In this document: piece after piece, positions 33,758 to 42,704 of the stretch
Layout of the letters: each line of letters opens with the position of its first letter
Numbering within the stretch: the first letter of the stretch is position 1
NCBI RefSeq assembly: GCF_014518315.1
Contig: NZ_JACVEL010000004.1
Span: 186,001 to 250,000, forward strand
DNA length: 64,000 nt
Direction: 5' to 3'
DNA from: Taishania pollutisoli
Lineage (GTDB): Bacteria > Bacteroidota > Bacteroidia > Flavobacteriales_D > Crocinitomicaceae
Program-made: the position numbers and the translations under genes
The notes under the pieces: model-generated
Databases searched by the model: none
The model's input: the letters and a program-made list of their open reading frames with translations, nothing else
What the model was told of the DNA's origin: nothing

Positions 33758-35446
33758 ATGCAGGAAAACATTCAACAATTGCTCGGCAATTTGCAGGATA
33801 ACCGTTTTGTCCCCTTGGGGGAATGGACACAGATTCCGGTTGCGAACCTGACGAACTCCCTGCAGAAAAAAGGAAGAGAAACCAAAGATAAGGTATGGGG
33901 AACGCTGGGTTGGGAAAATGATGCGCCGTTCGGACCTTCCGGTGAGTTGGTTTTCTCAAGGGAAGGAAATTCCGATGAAGGATTGTACAATACGGAAACA
34001 AAAAACGTTCTGACCCGAAAAGAAATTGCAGATCTGAAAGCTGTTAATCCGGAATTGAGCATCCGAAGAAGAAAAGAAGTACACGAATATTATATCAATT
34101 TTGACGCCGTTGAGTTTTCACTTCCGGAGGTATTCAACCCGGTGGAATTGCCTCGTCTCCGCCTGACCGTATTTATTGAGCCGGATGAAGGGGCCATTGT
34201 GTATTTTCAGCGGAGCAAAAAAGGAGATTTTTTTGATGAAAACGCTTTCTCCGAGTATATTTTACATGAGCAGGAAAAAAAATCGACCAGGGACCGGCTG
34301 ACCTATCTCTTTCCGGTAGAACCTAAATACATCCTGAAACCTGTACCGGGGGAAGAAGATCGCTACCGGCAATCTGAACGTGAAACAGGAATGAGTTTCA
34401 TTGTAAAAGTGTTGGTTTTTAAACAAAAAAGAGGGTCAGAAAAGCAATTGTACAACCGGTTTCTGAAAACCATTAATCAATCAGAGAAGGGGAATACCAA
34501 GGTAGCCGGGAAAGATAAATACGCACTGTTGAGATTGGATCCGGTTAATGGTGCATTTAGCCCCATAACAACCGCTAATCAAATCGATCCGCACGCTAAA
34601 ACCGTGTTACTGATCCACGGCACATTTGTAGATACGGCATCTTCTTTTGAACACTTGCTCAAAACCCGGTCCAGTGGAAAGAATGTATTGCAGGAATTAC
34701 TTTTAAACAGGAAATTTGAGCAAATTCTGGCATTCAATCATCCCACCATATCCGATCATGCAGAAGGGAATGTTGCCTGGTTGTCTGCTTTTCTTCAACA
34801 ACTGGGTATACAGCTGTCGCAACCTCTTCAGATCATTGCATCCAGTCGTGGGGCATTGGTGGCCGAATGCATGGCTTCGGATACCACGTTGCGTCATTCG
34901 GTTCCGGTAATCAGTAAAATTATGTTGTTTTCTGCGGGAAATGGTTGCGGTTATTTCAACCTGGGACATAAAATATCGCGGGCTCTCGCCATCTGGGGAG
35001 CGGTTTCTCCCGGTCCGGCCGGAAAAATAATCGCTTCCTTTGCGCAATTATCCGTGCAATGGTTTCTTTCACAACCAGGTTGTAAAATGATGACCATCAA
35101 TAGTCCTGAGTTGAATGCGATCCTGTCCAAACCTCCGCTCAATCCATCTATCCGCTATACATCGGTTCTCGCTGACTGGCACAAGTGCCTGGTGGATGAA
35201 AAAGGTTTTTTCAAACGCGTGGGTAGCACCAGTTTGGATGCGGTTATACGCATTGCATTGGGAAGAGAACACGATTGGGTTATTGGTGTGGAGCAACAAA
35301 AACGGATTCCCGTAAATTCAGGTATTCCGGATCAAATCCTCCGGTATTCTACGCATGGCCGCTACCTGGAAGCAGGATATGTACGCGATGCATCCTGTAA
35401 TGTTATACAGGATCCATATCAGATTCTGTATGATTTTTTTGATTAA
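33758..35446 (+). CDS. large alpha/beta-hydrolase (DUF7379-like) protein
   Basis: 562 residues, no signal peptide. The first 270 or so residues are an unrecognised, mostly beta region. From about 280 an alpha/beta-hydrolase domain begins: KTVLLIHGTFVDTASSFEHLL (oxyanion loop HGTF, 287-290), LAFNHPT (325-331) and IIASSRGALVAECMA (359-373), where Ser363 is the probable nucleophile in an SxG context resembling GHSRGG. REHDWVIGVEQ and THGRYLEAGY may supply the acid and His. Similar domains are known next to CHAT proteases; none is here. The enzyme's substrate is unknown. Monocistronic, with a terminator after it. Confidence 0.75.
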   Translation: MQENIQQLLGNLQDNRFVPLGEWTQIPVANLTNSLQKKGRETKDKVWGTLGWENDAPFGPSGELVFSREGNSDEGLYNTETKNVLTRKEIADLKAVNPELSIRRRKEVHEYYINFDAVEFSLPEVFNPVELPRLRLTVFIEPDEGAIVYFQRSKKGDFFDENAFSEYILHEQEKKSTRDRLTYLFPVEPKYILKPVPGEEDRYRQSERETGMSFIVKVLVFKQKRGSEKQLYNRFLKTINQSEKGNTKVAGKDKYALLRLDPVNGAFSPITTANQIDPHAKTVLLIHGTFVDTASSFEHLLKTRSSGKNVLQELLLNRKFEQILAFNHPTISDHAEGNVAWLSAFLQQLGIQLSQPLQIIASSRGALVAECMASDTTLRHSVPVISKIMLFSAGNGCGYFNLGHKISRALAIWGAVSPGPAGKIIASFAQLSVQWFLSQPGCKMMTINSPELNAILSKPPLNPSIRYTSVLADWHKCLVDEKGFFKRVGSTSLDAVIRIALGREHDWVIGVEQQKRIPVNSGIPDQILRYSTHGRYLEAGYVRDASCNVIQDPYQILYDFFD

Positions 35447-35498
35447 TAACCCAAAAGCTCTGTTCCACCATCTGACTTTTAGAACAAATCATAACAAA

Positions 35499-35527
35499 AA
35501 ATCCCTTGTCAATACAACAAGGGATTT
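35499..35527 (-). terminator. terminator between hydrolase and M1 peptidase genes
   Basis: Stem AAATCCCTTGT/ACAAGGGATTT. The U-run lies on the minus-strand side, so it mainly serves the M1 peptidase gene; it may also stop the convergent hydrolase transcript. Confidence 0.85.
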
Positions 35528-35561
35528 CAATGCTTTATACGTTCGATGAATGAACCAGCAC

Positions 35562-37529
35562 TTATTTTTTGATCACTTTTCGCGTCATTTTTGCCTGTTT
35601 ACTGTCAATCACTTCAACCAGATACTGTCCGGTGCTTAACCCCGATAAATTTACAGATTCCCGGGAAGTTACCTGTTGCTCCATTACCAACTTTCCTTTT
35701 TGGTCAATTAACCGGAAAGTACGTGGCTGAGCATCTGAAAAAATGACAGTCAGTTGTCCTTCTGTAGGATTGGGATACAGTACCAAAGTTTCTGCTTCTT
35801 GTTGCAGGCCTGAAACAGATAAATTTGAATTTTGCGTAATTGTACCAGTCTTATTAATAATATAATTCAGCGGATCAACAGCATTGACAGCAACAAAGTT
35901 TTCGATTCCGGAAATGGTAGCAACTGTCTGAGCAGAAGTAATATTCACGCGAACGATCGTGTCGCCTAATCCCCCGCTTCTAACGATTCGCACATCTACC
36001 GGATTTGTAAAAAGCGGTGTTACCGCAGGCCTTGAAACCGTCTGTGAAATGAGTACATTCACATCTGTACCGGTCGCATTGTACTGAACAGAATACGTAG
36101 GATACCCTTCTCCAAAGTACCATTGGTTAAAAAAGTCTGTCAAATCCAATCCGGTAGCCTGTTCTGCATAGGACTTAAACTCTAATCCTGTTGCGGTGCT
36201 GTTTGCGAAAGCAATCTGAAAACCTTTCAATAAGTCAAAGAACGCGGCATCGTCATCAACCAGGTAGCGCAATGTATGTACAATTGCCCCCCCTTTGTCA
36301 TAGACCAGCCTCCCGCTGAAAATCGCACTTTCATTCAGGCTATCTGCCACCCAGGTACTTCCTCCCGGCTGTGACATTACATTGGTATGAACATCGTTCA
36401 TATTGGTCTGTGCGGTGTTGAACGAATACAAATTCTCCAGCATCAGGTATTCCGAATAAGAGGCAAACCCTTCATTTATCCAGATATCCGCCCATGAACC
36501 GCATGTTACATGATTTCCCCACCACTGGTGCGCTAATTCGTGCGCCGTCAGTGAGCGTTCAAAAAAGCCTTGTGTCGTCATTGTCTGGTGTTCCATTCCC
36601 CCGGAAAGAGGAGCAACACAATGTCCGTATTTTTCATCCTGAAACGGATAAGGGCCGTACAAATCGGCAAATAATTCTATAAAATCGACCGTTTCATCAA
36701 TGTCTTGCTGGAAAAACGGTAAAAATTGCGGATTATCATAAATGAAATTCTGAATCATGACAGGTTGAGGTGACCCTGCCGGATTTGCATAAACAGTGTA
36801 TTCCTGGTAACTGGCAACTGCGACGGAAATCAGGTAGTATGCAATCGGGTGCCGGTGCATCCAGTGAAATGTTTTAAAACCGCCGACTGTGGTAACGCTG
36901 TCCAGTACGCCATTGGAACCAGCCATCAGGTGATCAGGAACAGTGATGCTGACCTGTACCGAATCAGCCTTGTCTTTGAGGTCTTGTTTGCACGGAAACC
37001 ATTCCAGTGTAGAAAAAGGTTCGGAGAGTGACCAGGTGACCTGATTTCCCCAGGAAGGAGAAGAAGCATTGGTCATTCCGGAGCCACCCAACGGATTTGT
37101 CGCTGCCGTAGGAGGTGTTCCTGCATAATCCACGGAAACGACAAATTGGTCTCCCACTGCACGATTCAACGGAATGGAAAGCAAGGATCCGTACCGGGAG
37201 TAGGGAGTAGGGACTCCGTCGACTTCAATCGCATTAATGGTAAATCCACTGTAAAATTCCAGTAAAGCAGAATCAATTGCCTGTACAGCTGTTGCCTGAA
37301 TTTCTACCACTCCTGATAAAGCAGTTGTTGTATTGGTCATATTCAAATCTAACCTGTAAAATGTGACGTTGTACTTTTTTTGTTGAAGTACCTGCGCTGC
37401 ATCAACGTAGGGAGAGATTTTCAGCTGGTTGGAATACCTGGCCCGTTTGGAACAATGTGTTGCTGTTTCCTGGGCAAAAATGCCACAACAGACTGCTGTA
37501 GAGAAAAGGGAGAATAAAATTTTGTGCAT
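35562..37529 (-). CDS. secreted M1 family aminopeptidase with T9SS sorting domain
   Basis: Zinc aminopeptidase of 655 residues. A signal peptide precedes the N-terminal M1 beta domain. The catalytic site is HELAHQWWGNHVTCGSWADIWINEGFASYSEYL: HExxH plus the distal Glu of NEGFA (around 332-356). The gluzincin GxMEN substrate motif appears as GGMEHQ. The last 75 residues or so (LVLYPNPTEGQLTV to LVEVIDSKQAKMTRKVIKK) are a type A T9SS C-terminal sorting domain, so the enzyme is exported across the outer membrane and probably attached to the surface or released. Confidence 0.94.
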   Translation of the reverse strand: MHKILFSLFSTAVCCGIFAQETATHCSKRARYSNQLKISPYVDAAQVLQQKKYNVTFYRLDLNMTNTTTALSGVVEIQATAVQAIDSALLEFYSGFTINAIEVDGVPTPYSRYGSLLSIPLNRAVGDQFVVSVDYAGTPPTAATNPLGGSGMTNASSPSWGNQVTWSLSEPFSTLEWFPCKQDLKDKADSVQVSITVPDHLMAGSNGVLDSVTTVGGFKTFHWMHRHPIAYYLISVAVASYQEYTVYANPAGSPQPVMIQNFIYDNPQFLPFFQQDIDETVDFIELFADLYGPYPFQDEKYGHCVAPLSGGMEHQTMTTQGFFERSLTAHELAHQWWGNHVTCGSWADIWINEGFASYSEYLMLENLYSFNTAQTNMNDVHTNVMSQPGGSTWVADSLNESAIFSGRLVYDKGGAIVHTLRYLVDDDAAFFDLLKGFQIAFANSTATGLEFKSYAEQATGLDLTDFFNQWYFGEGYPTYSVQYNATGTDVNVLISQTVSRPAVTPLFTNPVDVRIVRSGGLGDTIVRVNITSAQTVATISGIENFVAVNAVDPLNYIINKTGTITQNSNLSVSGLQQEAETLVLYPNPTEGQLTVIFSDAQPRTFRLIDQKGKLVMEQQVTSRESVNLSGLSTGQYLVEVIDSKQAKMTRKVIKK

Positions 37530-37597
37530 GGTTTCACTTTTTGTTGACGCTAAAGTAAACTATTTAATTGACGCTGAAAAATTATTTTACGGATCAG

Positions 37598-37810
37598 TTA
37601 CGCTTTAACGATTCCTAAAATTTTAAAGAGATTTCTTACCAGCGGAATAATAAAAAAGACCATAACGGGAACAACGATAAGCGTTGTGATCAACGTTTTT
37701 AGTGCGAAATGCCAGGATCCGATAAATGGGTGCAATAAGGAAGATACGATTAACAACACCGGGTAAAGTCCTGTCCAAATAATAGCCGATGTAATGATTT
37801 TCTGACGCAT
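37598..37810 (-). CDS. small two-helix membrane protein
   Basis: 70 residues with two membrane helices (about 8-27 and 36-57) joined by a short loop HPFIGSWHFALKTL. The C-terminus is VRNLFKILGIVKA. Similar two-helix proteins of unknown function are widespread in Bacteroidota. A -7 box TACATTTG lies 21 bases before the start. Confidence 0.75.
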   Translation of the reverse strand: MRQKIITSAIIWTGLYPVLLIVSSLLHPFIGSWHFALKTLITTLIVVPVMVFFIIPLVRNLFKILGIVKA

Positions 37811-37830
37811 GTAATTTGAATTTTAAAGTG

Positions 37831-37838
37831 CAAATGTA
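37831..37838 (-). promoter_or_regulatory. -7 box of the small membrane protein gene
   Basis: TACATTTG on the minus strand matches TAnnTTTG. Confidence 0.5.
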
Positions 37839-37867
37839 TTGAAGAATTGAGAATAATCCCACGAAAA

Positions 37868-37895
37868 AAGGGACATCAAAAAGTTGATGTCCCTT
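37868..37895 (-). terminator. terminator of the secreted-protein gene at 37922
   Basis: Minus strand stem AAGGGACATCAA/TTGATGTCCCTT followed by TTTT, 26 bases after the stop. Confidence 0.88.
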
Positions 37896-37921
37896 CCATA
37901 AAGAGATTGGATGCTTCTTGC

Positions 37922-38524
37922 TTATTTTTTATTGCTTTTCGCGATGAATCCACCCAGCATTTTACCTGCTTTGGCATACGCTTCGGAGATACGTGTACTT
38001 GTATCGAAATCATATCCCATTGCCTGTGCGCCCGGTACATTTGCCTGTGTATATTTTGCAACGACTTTCTTTGTTGCCGAATCAACGAAAATGTATTCAA
38101 AGCTAACACCCGCAGGTTTACTTGCAACTCCTACATTAAATCCCGGTTCGGTAAAAATAGTTTTTACGATCAATGTATAGTTTGCATTCTCATTGTTTCG
38201 GGAAGCTGTCAGGCCTGAATATTTGTTGAACAATTCTTCAAATTTAGGATGGTATACACGATCTCTTGAACCTTCCCAGCTTTCTTTCCACTTGTCTCCT
38301 TTTCCTGCTTCTTTCTCGTTGTATTCTTTTACTTTACTGTTGACGTATTCTTCTTCGGTTTTGAATTTTCCTACTCCCATGTCCTCATAGTTGTATTCAA
38401 GGTTCAATGTTTTCTCTGACTTCAGGAATGCTAAATCCCCTTCTGTTTTTATTATTTTTTGAGAAAACCCCATGCCTGCCAACCCGACAAACATCATCAA
38501 TAACGTCATTTTTCCTATTTTCAT
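37922..38524 (-). CDS. secreted protein of unknown function
   Basis: 200 residues from the ATG at 38524; an upstream extension of 15 codons is ignored because the signal peptide (MKIGKMTLLMMFVGLAGMGFSQ) starts here. The mature part is charged and ends in NKK. No cysteine or known motif is seen in it. Sequence style and the VSFEYIFVDSATKKVVAKYTQANVPG block suggest a small soluble periplasmic or outer-membrane-associated protein of the kind conserved in Bacteroidota with no assigned function. Confidence 0.75.
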   Translation of the reverse strand: MKIGKMTLLMMFVGLAGMGFSQKIIKTEGDLAFLKSEKTLNLEYNYEDMGVGKFKTEEEYVNSKVKEYNEKEAGKGDKWKESWEGSRDRVYHPKFEELFNKYSGLTASRNNENANYTLIVKTIFTEPGFNVGVASKPAGVSFEYIFVDSATKKVVAKYTQANVPGAQAMGYDFDTSTRISEAYAKAGKMLGGFIAKSNKK

Positions 38525-38728
38525 AATTTTCAATTTAGTATGTAGCAAATATAGATGATAGTTTGACAATCTGTTAAATACAGCTAAAATAATTTGAAAA
38601 ATACGCCGAAAGCAGTATTAAACAGCTTCAAAACATCCAGAATGAAAAGTTAATCCGTATTTTTGAAATTCTATAAAACACACATGCAATATAGCTTAAC
38701 CAATTAATCAAGAAAATAGTTAAATGAT

Positions 38729-39412
38729 ATGAATAAAATCAGAAAAGACTGGAATGAGATAAAGATTAACGACAGCTGGGCGATTTTTAAAATCATGGCC
38801 GAGTTCGTAGAAGGGTATGAAAAAATGGCAAAGATAGGACCGTGTATTTCGGTTTTCGGATCTGCCAGAACGTCTGAAGATAATAAGTATTACCAGCTGG
38901 GAGTTGATATCTCCAGGCGACTTGCTGAAGCAGGTTACGGAGTAATTACCGGTGGAGGCCCCGGGATCATGGAGGCGGGAAACAAAGGAGCGCAAGCGGG
39001 TGGAGGAAAATCGGTTGGGTTGAACATTGATCTGCCTTTTGAGCAATTTCACAACAAATACATCGATGAAGAATCCAATCTGAAATTTGATTATTTCTTT
39101 GTGCGAAAAGTTGTTTTTGTGAAATATTCCCAGGGATTTGTTATTCTTCCCGGGGGATTCGGAACAATGGATGAATTATTTGAAGCATTGACACTTATCC
39201 AAACCAACAAAATTAATAAACGACCGGTTGTACTGATCGGAAGTGCATACTGGACCGGTTTAATCGACTGGATCACAAATGTGATGTTAAAGCAGGAAAA
39301 TAATATTTCCGAAAAGGATCTGAATTTATTCAAGATTGTTGATACGGCTGAGGAGGCGTACAACTATATCGATGACTTCTACAAAACACACGAATTGACG
39401 CCTAACTTCTGA
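38729..39412 (+). CDS. LOG family protein (cytokinin riboside phosphoribohydrolase-like)
   Basis: 227 residues. GGGPGIMEAGNKGA (about 73-86) and PGGFGTMDELFEAL (about 139-152) are the two signature motifs of the Rossmann-fold LOG family, formerly called lysine decarboxylase-like. Members cleave nucleoside 5'-monophosphates to base and ribose phosphate. The true substrate in bacteria is unsettled. It is followed 1 base later by the Nif3 gene and then the zinc ribbon gene, so a three-gene operon is likely. Confidence 0.93.
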   Translation: MNKIRKDWNEIKINDSWAIFKIMAEFVEGYEKMAKIGPCISVFGSARTSEDNKYYQLGVDISRRLAEAGYGVITGGGPGIMEAGNKGAQAGGGKSVGLNIDLPFEQFHNKYIDEESNLKFDYFFVRKVVFVKYSQGFVILPGGFGTMDELFEALTLIQTNKINKRPVVLIGSAYWTGLIDWITNVMLKQENNISEKDLNLFKIVDTAEEAYNYIDDFYKTHELTPNF

Positions 39413-39413
39413 T

Positions 39414-40508
39414 ATGCAACTGAAGGAAATCATACAATACCTGGAGTTCCTTGCACCATTGAGCAGCCAGGAGAGTTACGACAATTCCGGACTGATCACA
39501 GGCAATGTGAACATGCCGATCACACAAGCACTAATCTGTCTGGACAGTACGGAAGAAGTGGTTGACGAGGCAATTGAGAACGGGTGTAACCTGATCATTG
39601 CGCACCACCCGATTGTGTTTCAGGGACTGAAATCCCTCACCGGTAAAACGTATGTTGAACGCGTAGTATTGAAATGCATAAAAAACGATATTGCATTATA
39701 CGCCATCCATACCAACCTTGACAATTATCGATTTGGCGTCAATGACGAGATCGGACGCAGATTGGGATTGGAAAACATGCAGATACTGTCCCCAAAAGCC
39801 GGTGTTTTAAATAAAATTACGGTGTTTGTCCCGTTGGAAAACCGGGAGCAGGTTGCCCAAGCAATGTTTAATGCCGGAGCAGGTTCCATCGGTCAGTACA
39901 ATGCGTGTAGTTTTTTCGGGGAAGGGACAGGAACATTTACTCCCGTTGCCGGAGCTAACCCTTACATCGGAACACCGGGAACGGCCGAACAGGTAAAAGA
40001 AAACAGGTTGGAAGTACTGGTTTCCACCCATCAACTGGCGGCCGTTGTATCAGCGATGAACGAAAGTCATCCGTATGAAGAAGTGGCGTATGACATTGTT
40101 GCGCTCCGGAATTCAAATGCATTTGAGGGGACGGGGATGATCGGAAAATTACCTGTTCCGATGCCGACAGAAGCATTTTTAAATTTGGTGAAAAATGCGT
40201 TCAATTGCGGAGTTATCCGACATACAAAACTGGTGAAAACTACGATTGAAACCGTTGCGTTCTGCGGAGGATCCGGATCGTTTTTACTGAAGGAGGCTAT
40301 TCGTTCAAAAGCAGATGTTTACATTACCGGAGATTTTAAATACCATGAGTTTTTTGATGCGGAAGACAAATTAATCATTGCAGATATCGGACATTTTGAA
40401 AGCGAACAATATACGATTAATTTATTAAGTGCTATTTTGACAAAAAAATTTCCTAACTTTGCGCTTCGTTTAACGACGATTAATACGAATCCGATAAATT
40501 ATTTTTAA
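39414..40508 (+). CDS. Nif3-like dinuclear metal centre protein
   Basis: 364 residues, Nif3/YbgI (GTP cyclohydrolase I type 2) family. LIIAHHPIVFQGLKSLTG (about 61-78) and AIHTNLDNYRFGVND (about 97-111) carry metal-binding His and Asp; DVYITGDFKYHEFFDAEDKLIIADIGHFESE at the C-terminus adds His and Glu. An inserted PII-like domain of about 110 residues lies in the middle (KITVFVPLENREQVAQAMFNAGAGSIGQYNACSF). Function unresolved; family members oligomerise as hexamers. The zinc ribbon gene follows, a conserved pairing. Confidence 0.93.
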   Translation: MQLKEIIQYLEFLAPLSSQESYDNSGLITGNVNMPITQALICLDSTEEVVDEAIENGCNLIIAHHPIVFQGLKSLTGKTYVERVVLKCIKNDIALYAIHTNLDNYRFGVNDEIGRRLGLENMQILSPKAGVLNKITVFVPLENREQVAQAMFNAGAGSIGQYNACSFFGEGTGTFTPVAGANPYIGTPGTAEQVKENRLEVLVSTHQLAAVVSAMNESHPYEEVAYDIVALRNSNAFEGTGMIGKLPVPMPTEAFLNLVKNAFNCGVIRHTKLVKTTIETVAFCGGSGSFLLKEAIRSKADVYITGDFKYHEFFDAEDKLIIADIGHFESEQYTINLLSAILTKKFPNFALRLTTINTNPINYF

Positions 40509-40514
40509 AAATAT

Positions 40515-41261
40515 ATGGCAACTGCAACAAAGAAAGAGGCAACGGTAGCGGAAAAATTGGACGCACTTTACGAATTACAAAAAATTGATTCTGAGATTGA
40601 TAGAATCCGTACAGTTCGTGGAGAATTACCTTTGGAAGTACAAGACCTGGAAGATGAAATCGAAGGATTGGAAACGCGCATTGCTAAGATTCAGGACGAA
40701 GTCAAAGAAGTAGAAGTAGAAATTTCCGACCGAAAAAATGCGTCAAAAGATGCGGAACTGGCGATCGGAAAATATAAGGAGCAGCAAAAAAACGTACGCA
40801 ACAACCGTGAGTACGAATCGCTATCGAAAGAAATTGAATTCCAGGAATTGGAAATCAAATTGCACGAAAAGAAATCCAAAGAAGCAAAAGCGCGTATTGC
40901 TCAGAAAAAAGAATTGCTGGATGAAGCAAAAGAGCGATTGAATTTCAGAAAAGAAGATCTGAAAACAAAAAAAGCGGAGTTGGATGAAATCATTGCTGAA
41001 ACACAAAAAGATGAAGACGGATTGGTAAAGTCTTCTGAAAAAGCAAAAGCACAGATTGAAGATCGTTTATTGGTTGCCTATACACGTTTGCGTCAAAATG
41101 CGAAAAACGGATTGGCAGTCGTTCCGGTAGAACGCGACTCGTGCGGTGGATGTTTTAACCAAATCCCGCCTCAACGGCAGTTGGATATTGAAATGAAGAA
41201 AAAAGTAATCGTTTGCGAGCACTGTGGACGTATTCTGGTGCCTTCTATTAAAGAAGATTAA
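40515..41261 (+). CDS. coiled-coil zinc ribbon protein
   Basis: 248 residues. Residues 10-190 are a long charged coiled coil (repeated Glu/Lys heptads), and the end carries CGGCFNQIPPQRQLDIEMKKKVIVCEHCGRIL, a C4 zinc ribbon with CxxC at both sides. This matches the zf-RING_7/C4-type family related to Chlamydia CT398. Function uncertain; family members have been linked to nucleic acid binding and to flagellar or sigma-factor contacts. Tightly linked to the Nif3 gene (6-base gap). Confidence 0.9.
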   Translation: MATATKKEATVAEKLDALYELQKIDSEIDRIRTVRGELPLEVQDLEDEIEGLETRIAKIQDEVKEVEVEISDRKNASKDAELAIGKYKEQQKNVRNNREYESLSKEIEFQELEIKLHEKKSKEAKARIAQKKELLDEAKERLNFRKEDLKTKKAELDEIIAETQKDEDGLVKSSEKAKAQIEDRLLVAYTRLRQNAKNGLAVVPVERDSCGGCFNQIPPQRQLDIEMKKKVIVCEHCGRILVPSIKED

Positions 41262-41280
41262 GTTTAAACGACCATATTGG

Positions 41281-41313
41281 AAAAGGTATCCGGTTTTTCG
41301 GGTACCTTTTTTT
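41281..41313 (+). terminator. terminator after the zinc ribbon gene
   Basis: Stem AAAAGGTAtCCG/CGGgTACCTTTT with an adjacent T-run, 19 bases after the stop. Confidence 0.8.
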
Positions 41314-41325
41314 ATGCAATTATTC

Positions 41326-41347
41326 ACATATCGCATTATTGCGATAT
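41326..41347. repeat. dispersed palindrome, copy D
   Basis: Core ATATCGCATTATTGCGATAT (41328-41347); right flank AGTGACATC, a variant of the outer arm. It lies between the terminator and the next helicase gene. Confidence 0.8.
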
Positions 41348-41412
41348 AGTGACATCGGCAATTAGCAGATAGTACTATCTTTATACAGACTCAGAAAGGA
41401 AAAAAATACAGC

Positions 41413-42636
41413 ATGAAATTCAAAGATTATAACATCAATAAAGCAATTCTGGAGCAACTGGACACCATGGGATTCGTTCGTGCAACAGACATCCAGTACA
41501 AAGCAATCAAACCGATTCTTGATGGTGAGGATGTGATGGCCATTGCACAAACCGGAACCGGTAAAACGGCTGCGTTTGCAATTCCTGTGCTGCATTTTCT
41601 TTCAAAAAAATCGAAGTACTCAGCAAGTAGCGTCCGTTGCCTGGTATTGGTTCCAACCCGTGAATTGTCCCAACAAATTGCAGATGTGTTTGTTGAAATC
41701 GGAAAAAAAACAGCGGTGAAAGTACTTGGGCTCTACGGTGGTGTGGAACAAGATCATCAAATCAATACATTGAAAAAGGGAGTAGATGTACTTGTTTCTA
41801 CTCCGGGACGTATGTTTGACTTGATTGCACAAGGGCATTTGGATGTCTCCAATGTCGAATTCCTCATTCTTGATGAAGCTGATTTAATGTTGGCGATGGG
41901 ATTCAACAAAGACATCCAGGATATTCTCAAAAAGATTCCGAAAAAACGCCAGACCTTATTCTTTTCAGCAACGATTGACAAAAAGATTAAATCACTTGCT
42001 TACGATGTCGTTAAAAATGCCATCCGCATTCAGATTTCTCCTAAAAACCCGGTTGCAAAATCGGTGGAACATGCTGTTGCGTTTATTGAGATGGATGACA
42101 AACGGTTTTTCCTGGAGAATATATTGAAGGAATATCCCGATAAACGAATCCTGGTATTTGTGCGTACCAAAGTTCGTGCAGGACGAGTTGTCGCGGCTAT
42201 GAAACGGGTTGGCATAGATTCCGAAGAAATTCACGGGGGAATTGAACAAAAACAACGTTTTGCCATCCTGGAACGCTTCCGCTCCGGAGAAAACCTGATT
42301 TTGATCACAACAGATGTTTCTGCACGTGGAATTGACATTCCGAATGTTGATTATGTGATCAATTACGATTTGCCGGAGGATCCTGAGAATTATGTTCACC
42401 GTTGCGGACGAACAGGCCGTGGGGAAAAGAACGGTCAGGCATTGAGCTTTTGTGCCCCGTCAGAAGAAAACTTGCTCAAAGAGATAGAAGAATATACCGG
42501 TGAAGAAATTATGCACTACGACATCCATCCGGATGACTACAAGGAGATTCTCACGGATTCAGATGACCCGACTTACAATTGGCAAAAATTGATCGATCAG
42601 GCCAATCAGGAAGACGGAACGGAAGATAAGTGGTAG
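41413..42636 (+). CDS. DEAD-box RNA helicase, RhlE-like
   Basis: 407 residues. Q motif in MGFVRATDIQYKAIK, motif I AQTGTGKT (about 42-49), Ia PTRELSQQ, Ib STPGR, II DEAD, III SAT, then VFVRTKVRAGRV, RFRSGENLILITTDVSARGIDIP and HRCGRTGR. The tail after residue 370 is short and acidic rather than basic. Compared with the DbpA-like enzyme at 9.5 kb it lacks an RNA-binding domain. Likely role in ribosome assembly or mRNA turnover. Confidence 0.94.
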   Translation: MKFKDYNINKAILEQLDTMGFVRATDIQYKAIKPILDGEDVMAIAQTGTGKTAAFAIPVLHFLSKKSKYSASSVRCLVLVPTRELSQQIADVFVEIGKKTAVKVLGLYGGVEQDHQINTLKKGVDVLVSTPGRMFDLIAQGHLDVSNVEFLILDEADLMLAMGFNKDIQDILKKIPKKRQTLFFSATIDKKIKSLAYDVVKNAIRIQISPKNPVAKSVEHAVAFIEMDDKRFFLENILKEYPDKRILVFVRTKVRAGRVVAAMKRVGIDSEEIHGGIEQKQRFAILERFRSGENLILITTDVSARGIDIPNVDYVINYDLPEDPENYVHRCGRTGRGEKNGQALSFCAPSEENLLKEIEEYTGEEIMHYDIHPDDYKEILTDSDDPTYNWQKLIDQANQEDGTEDKW

Positions 42637-42642
42637 GAAATT

Positions 42643-42696
42643 TTGAATACTGAATTTTGAATGTTCTGGTTTTATTATTCAAAATTCAGTATTCAA
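42643..42696. repeat. perfect 20-base inverted repeat
   Basis: Arms TTGAATACTGAATTTTGAAT (42643-42662) and its exact reverse complement (42677-42696) with a 14-base loop, between convergent stops. It has no U-run on either side. Internal GAATACTGAATTTTGAA periodicity suggests origin from short GAATTTT-type units. It could act as a bidirectional terminator or RNA-stability hairpin. Confidence 0.85.
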
Positions 42697-42704
42697 TAGT
42701 ACAA

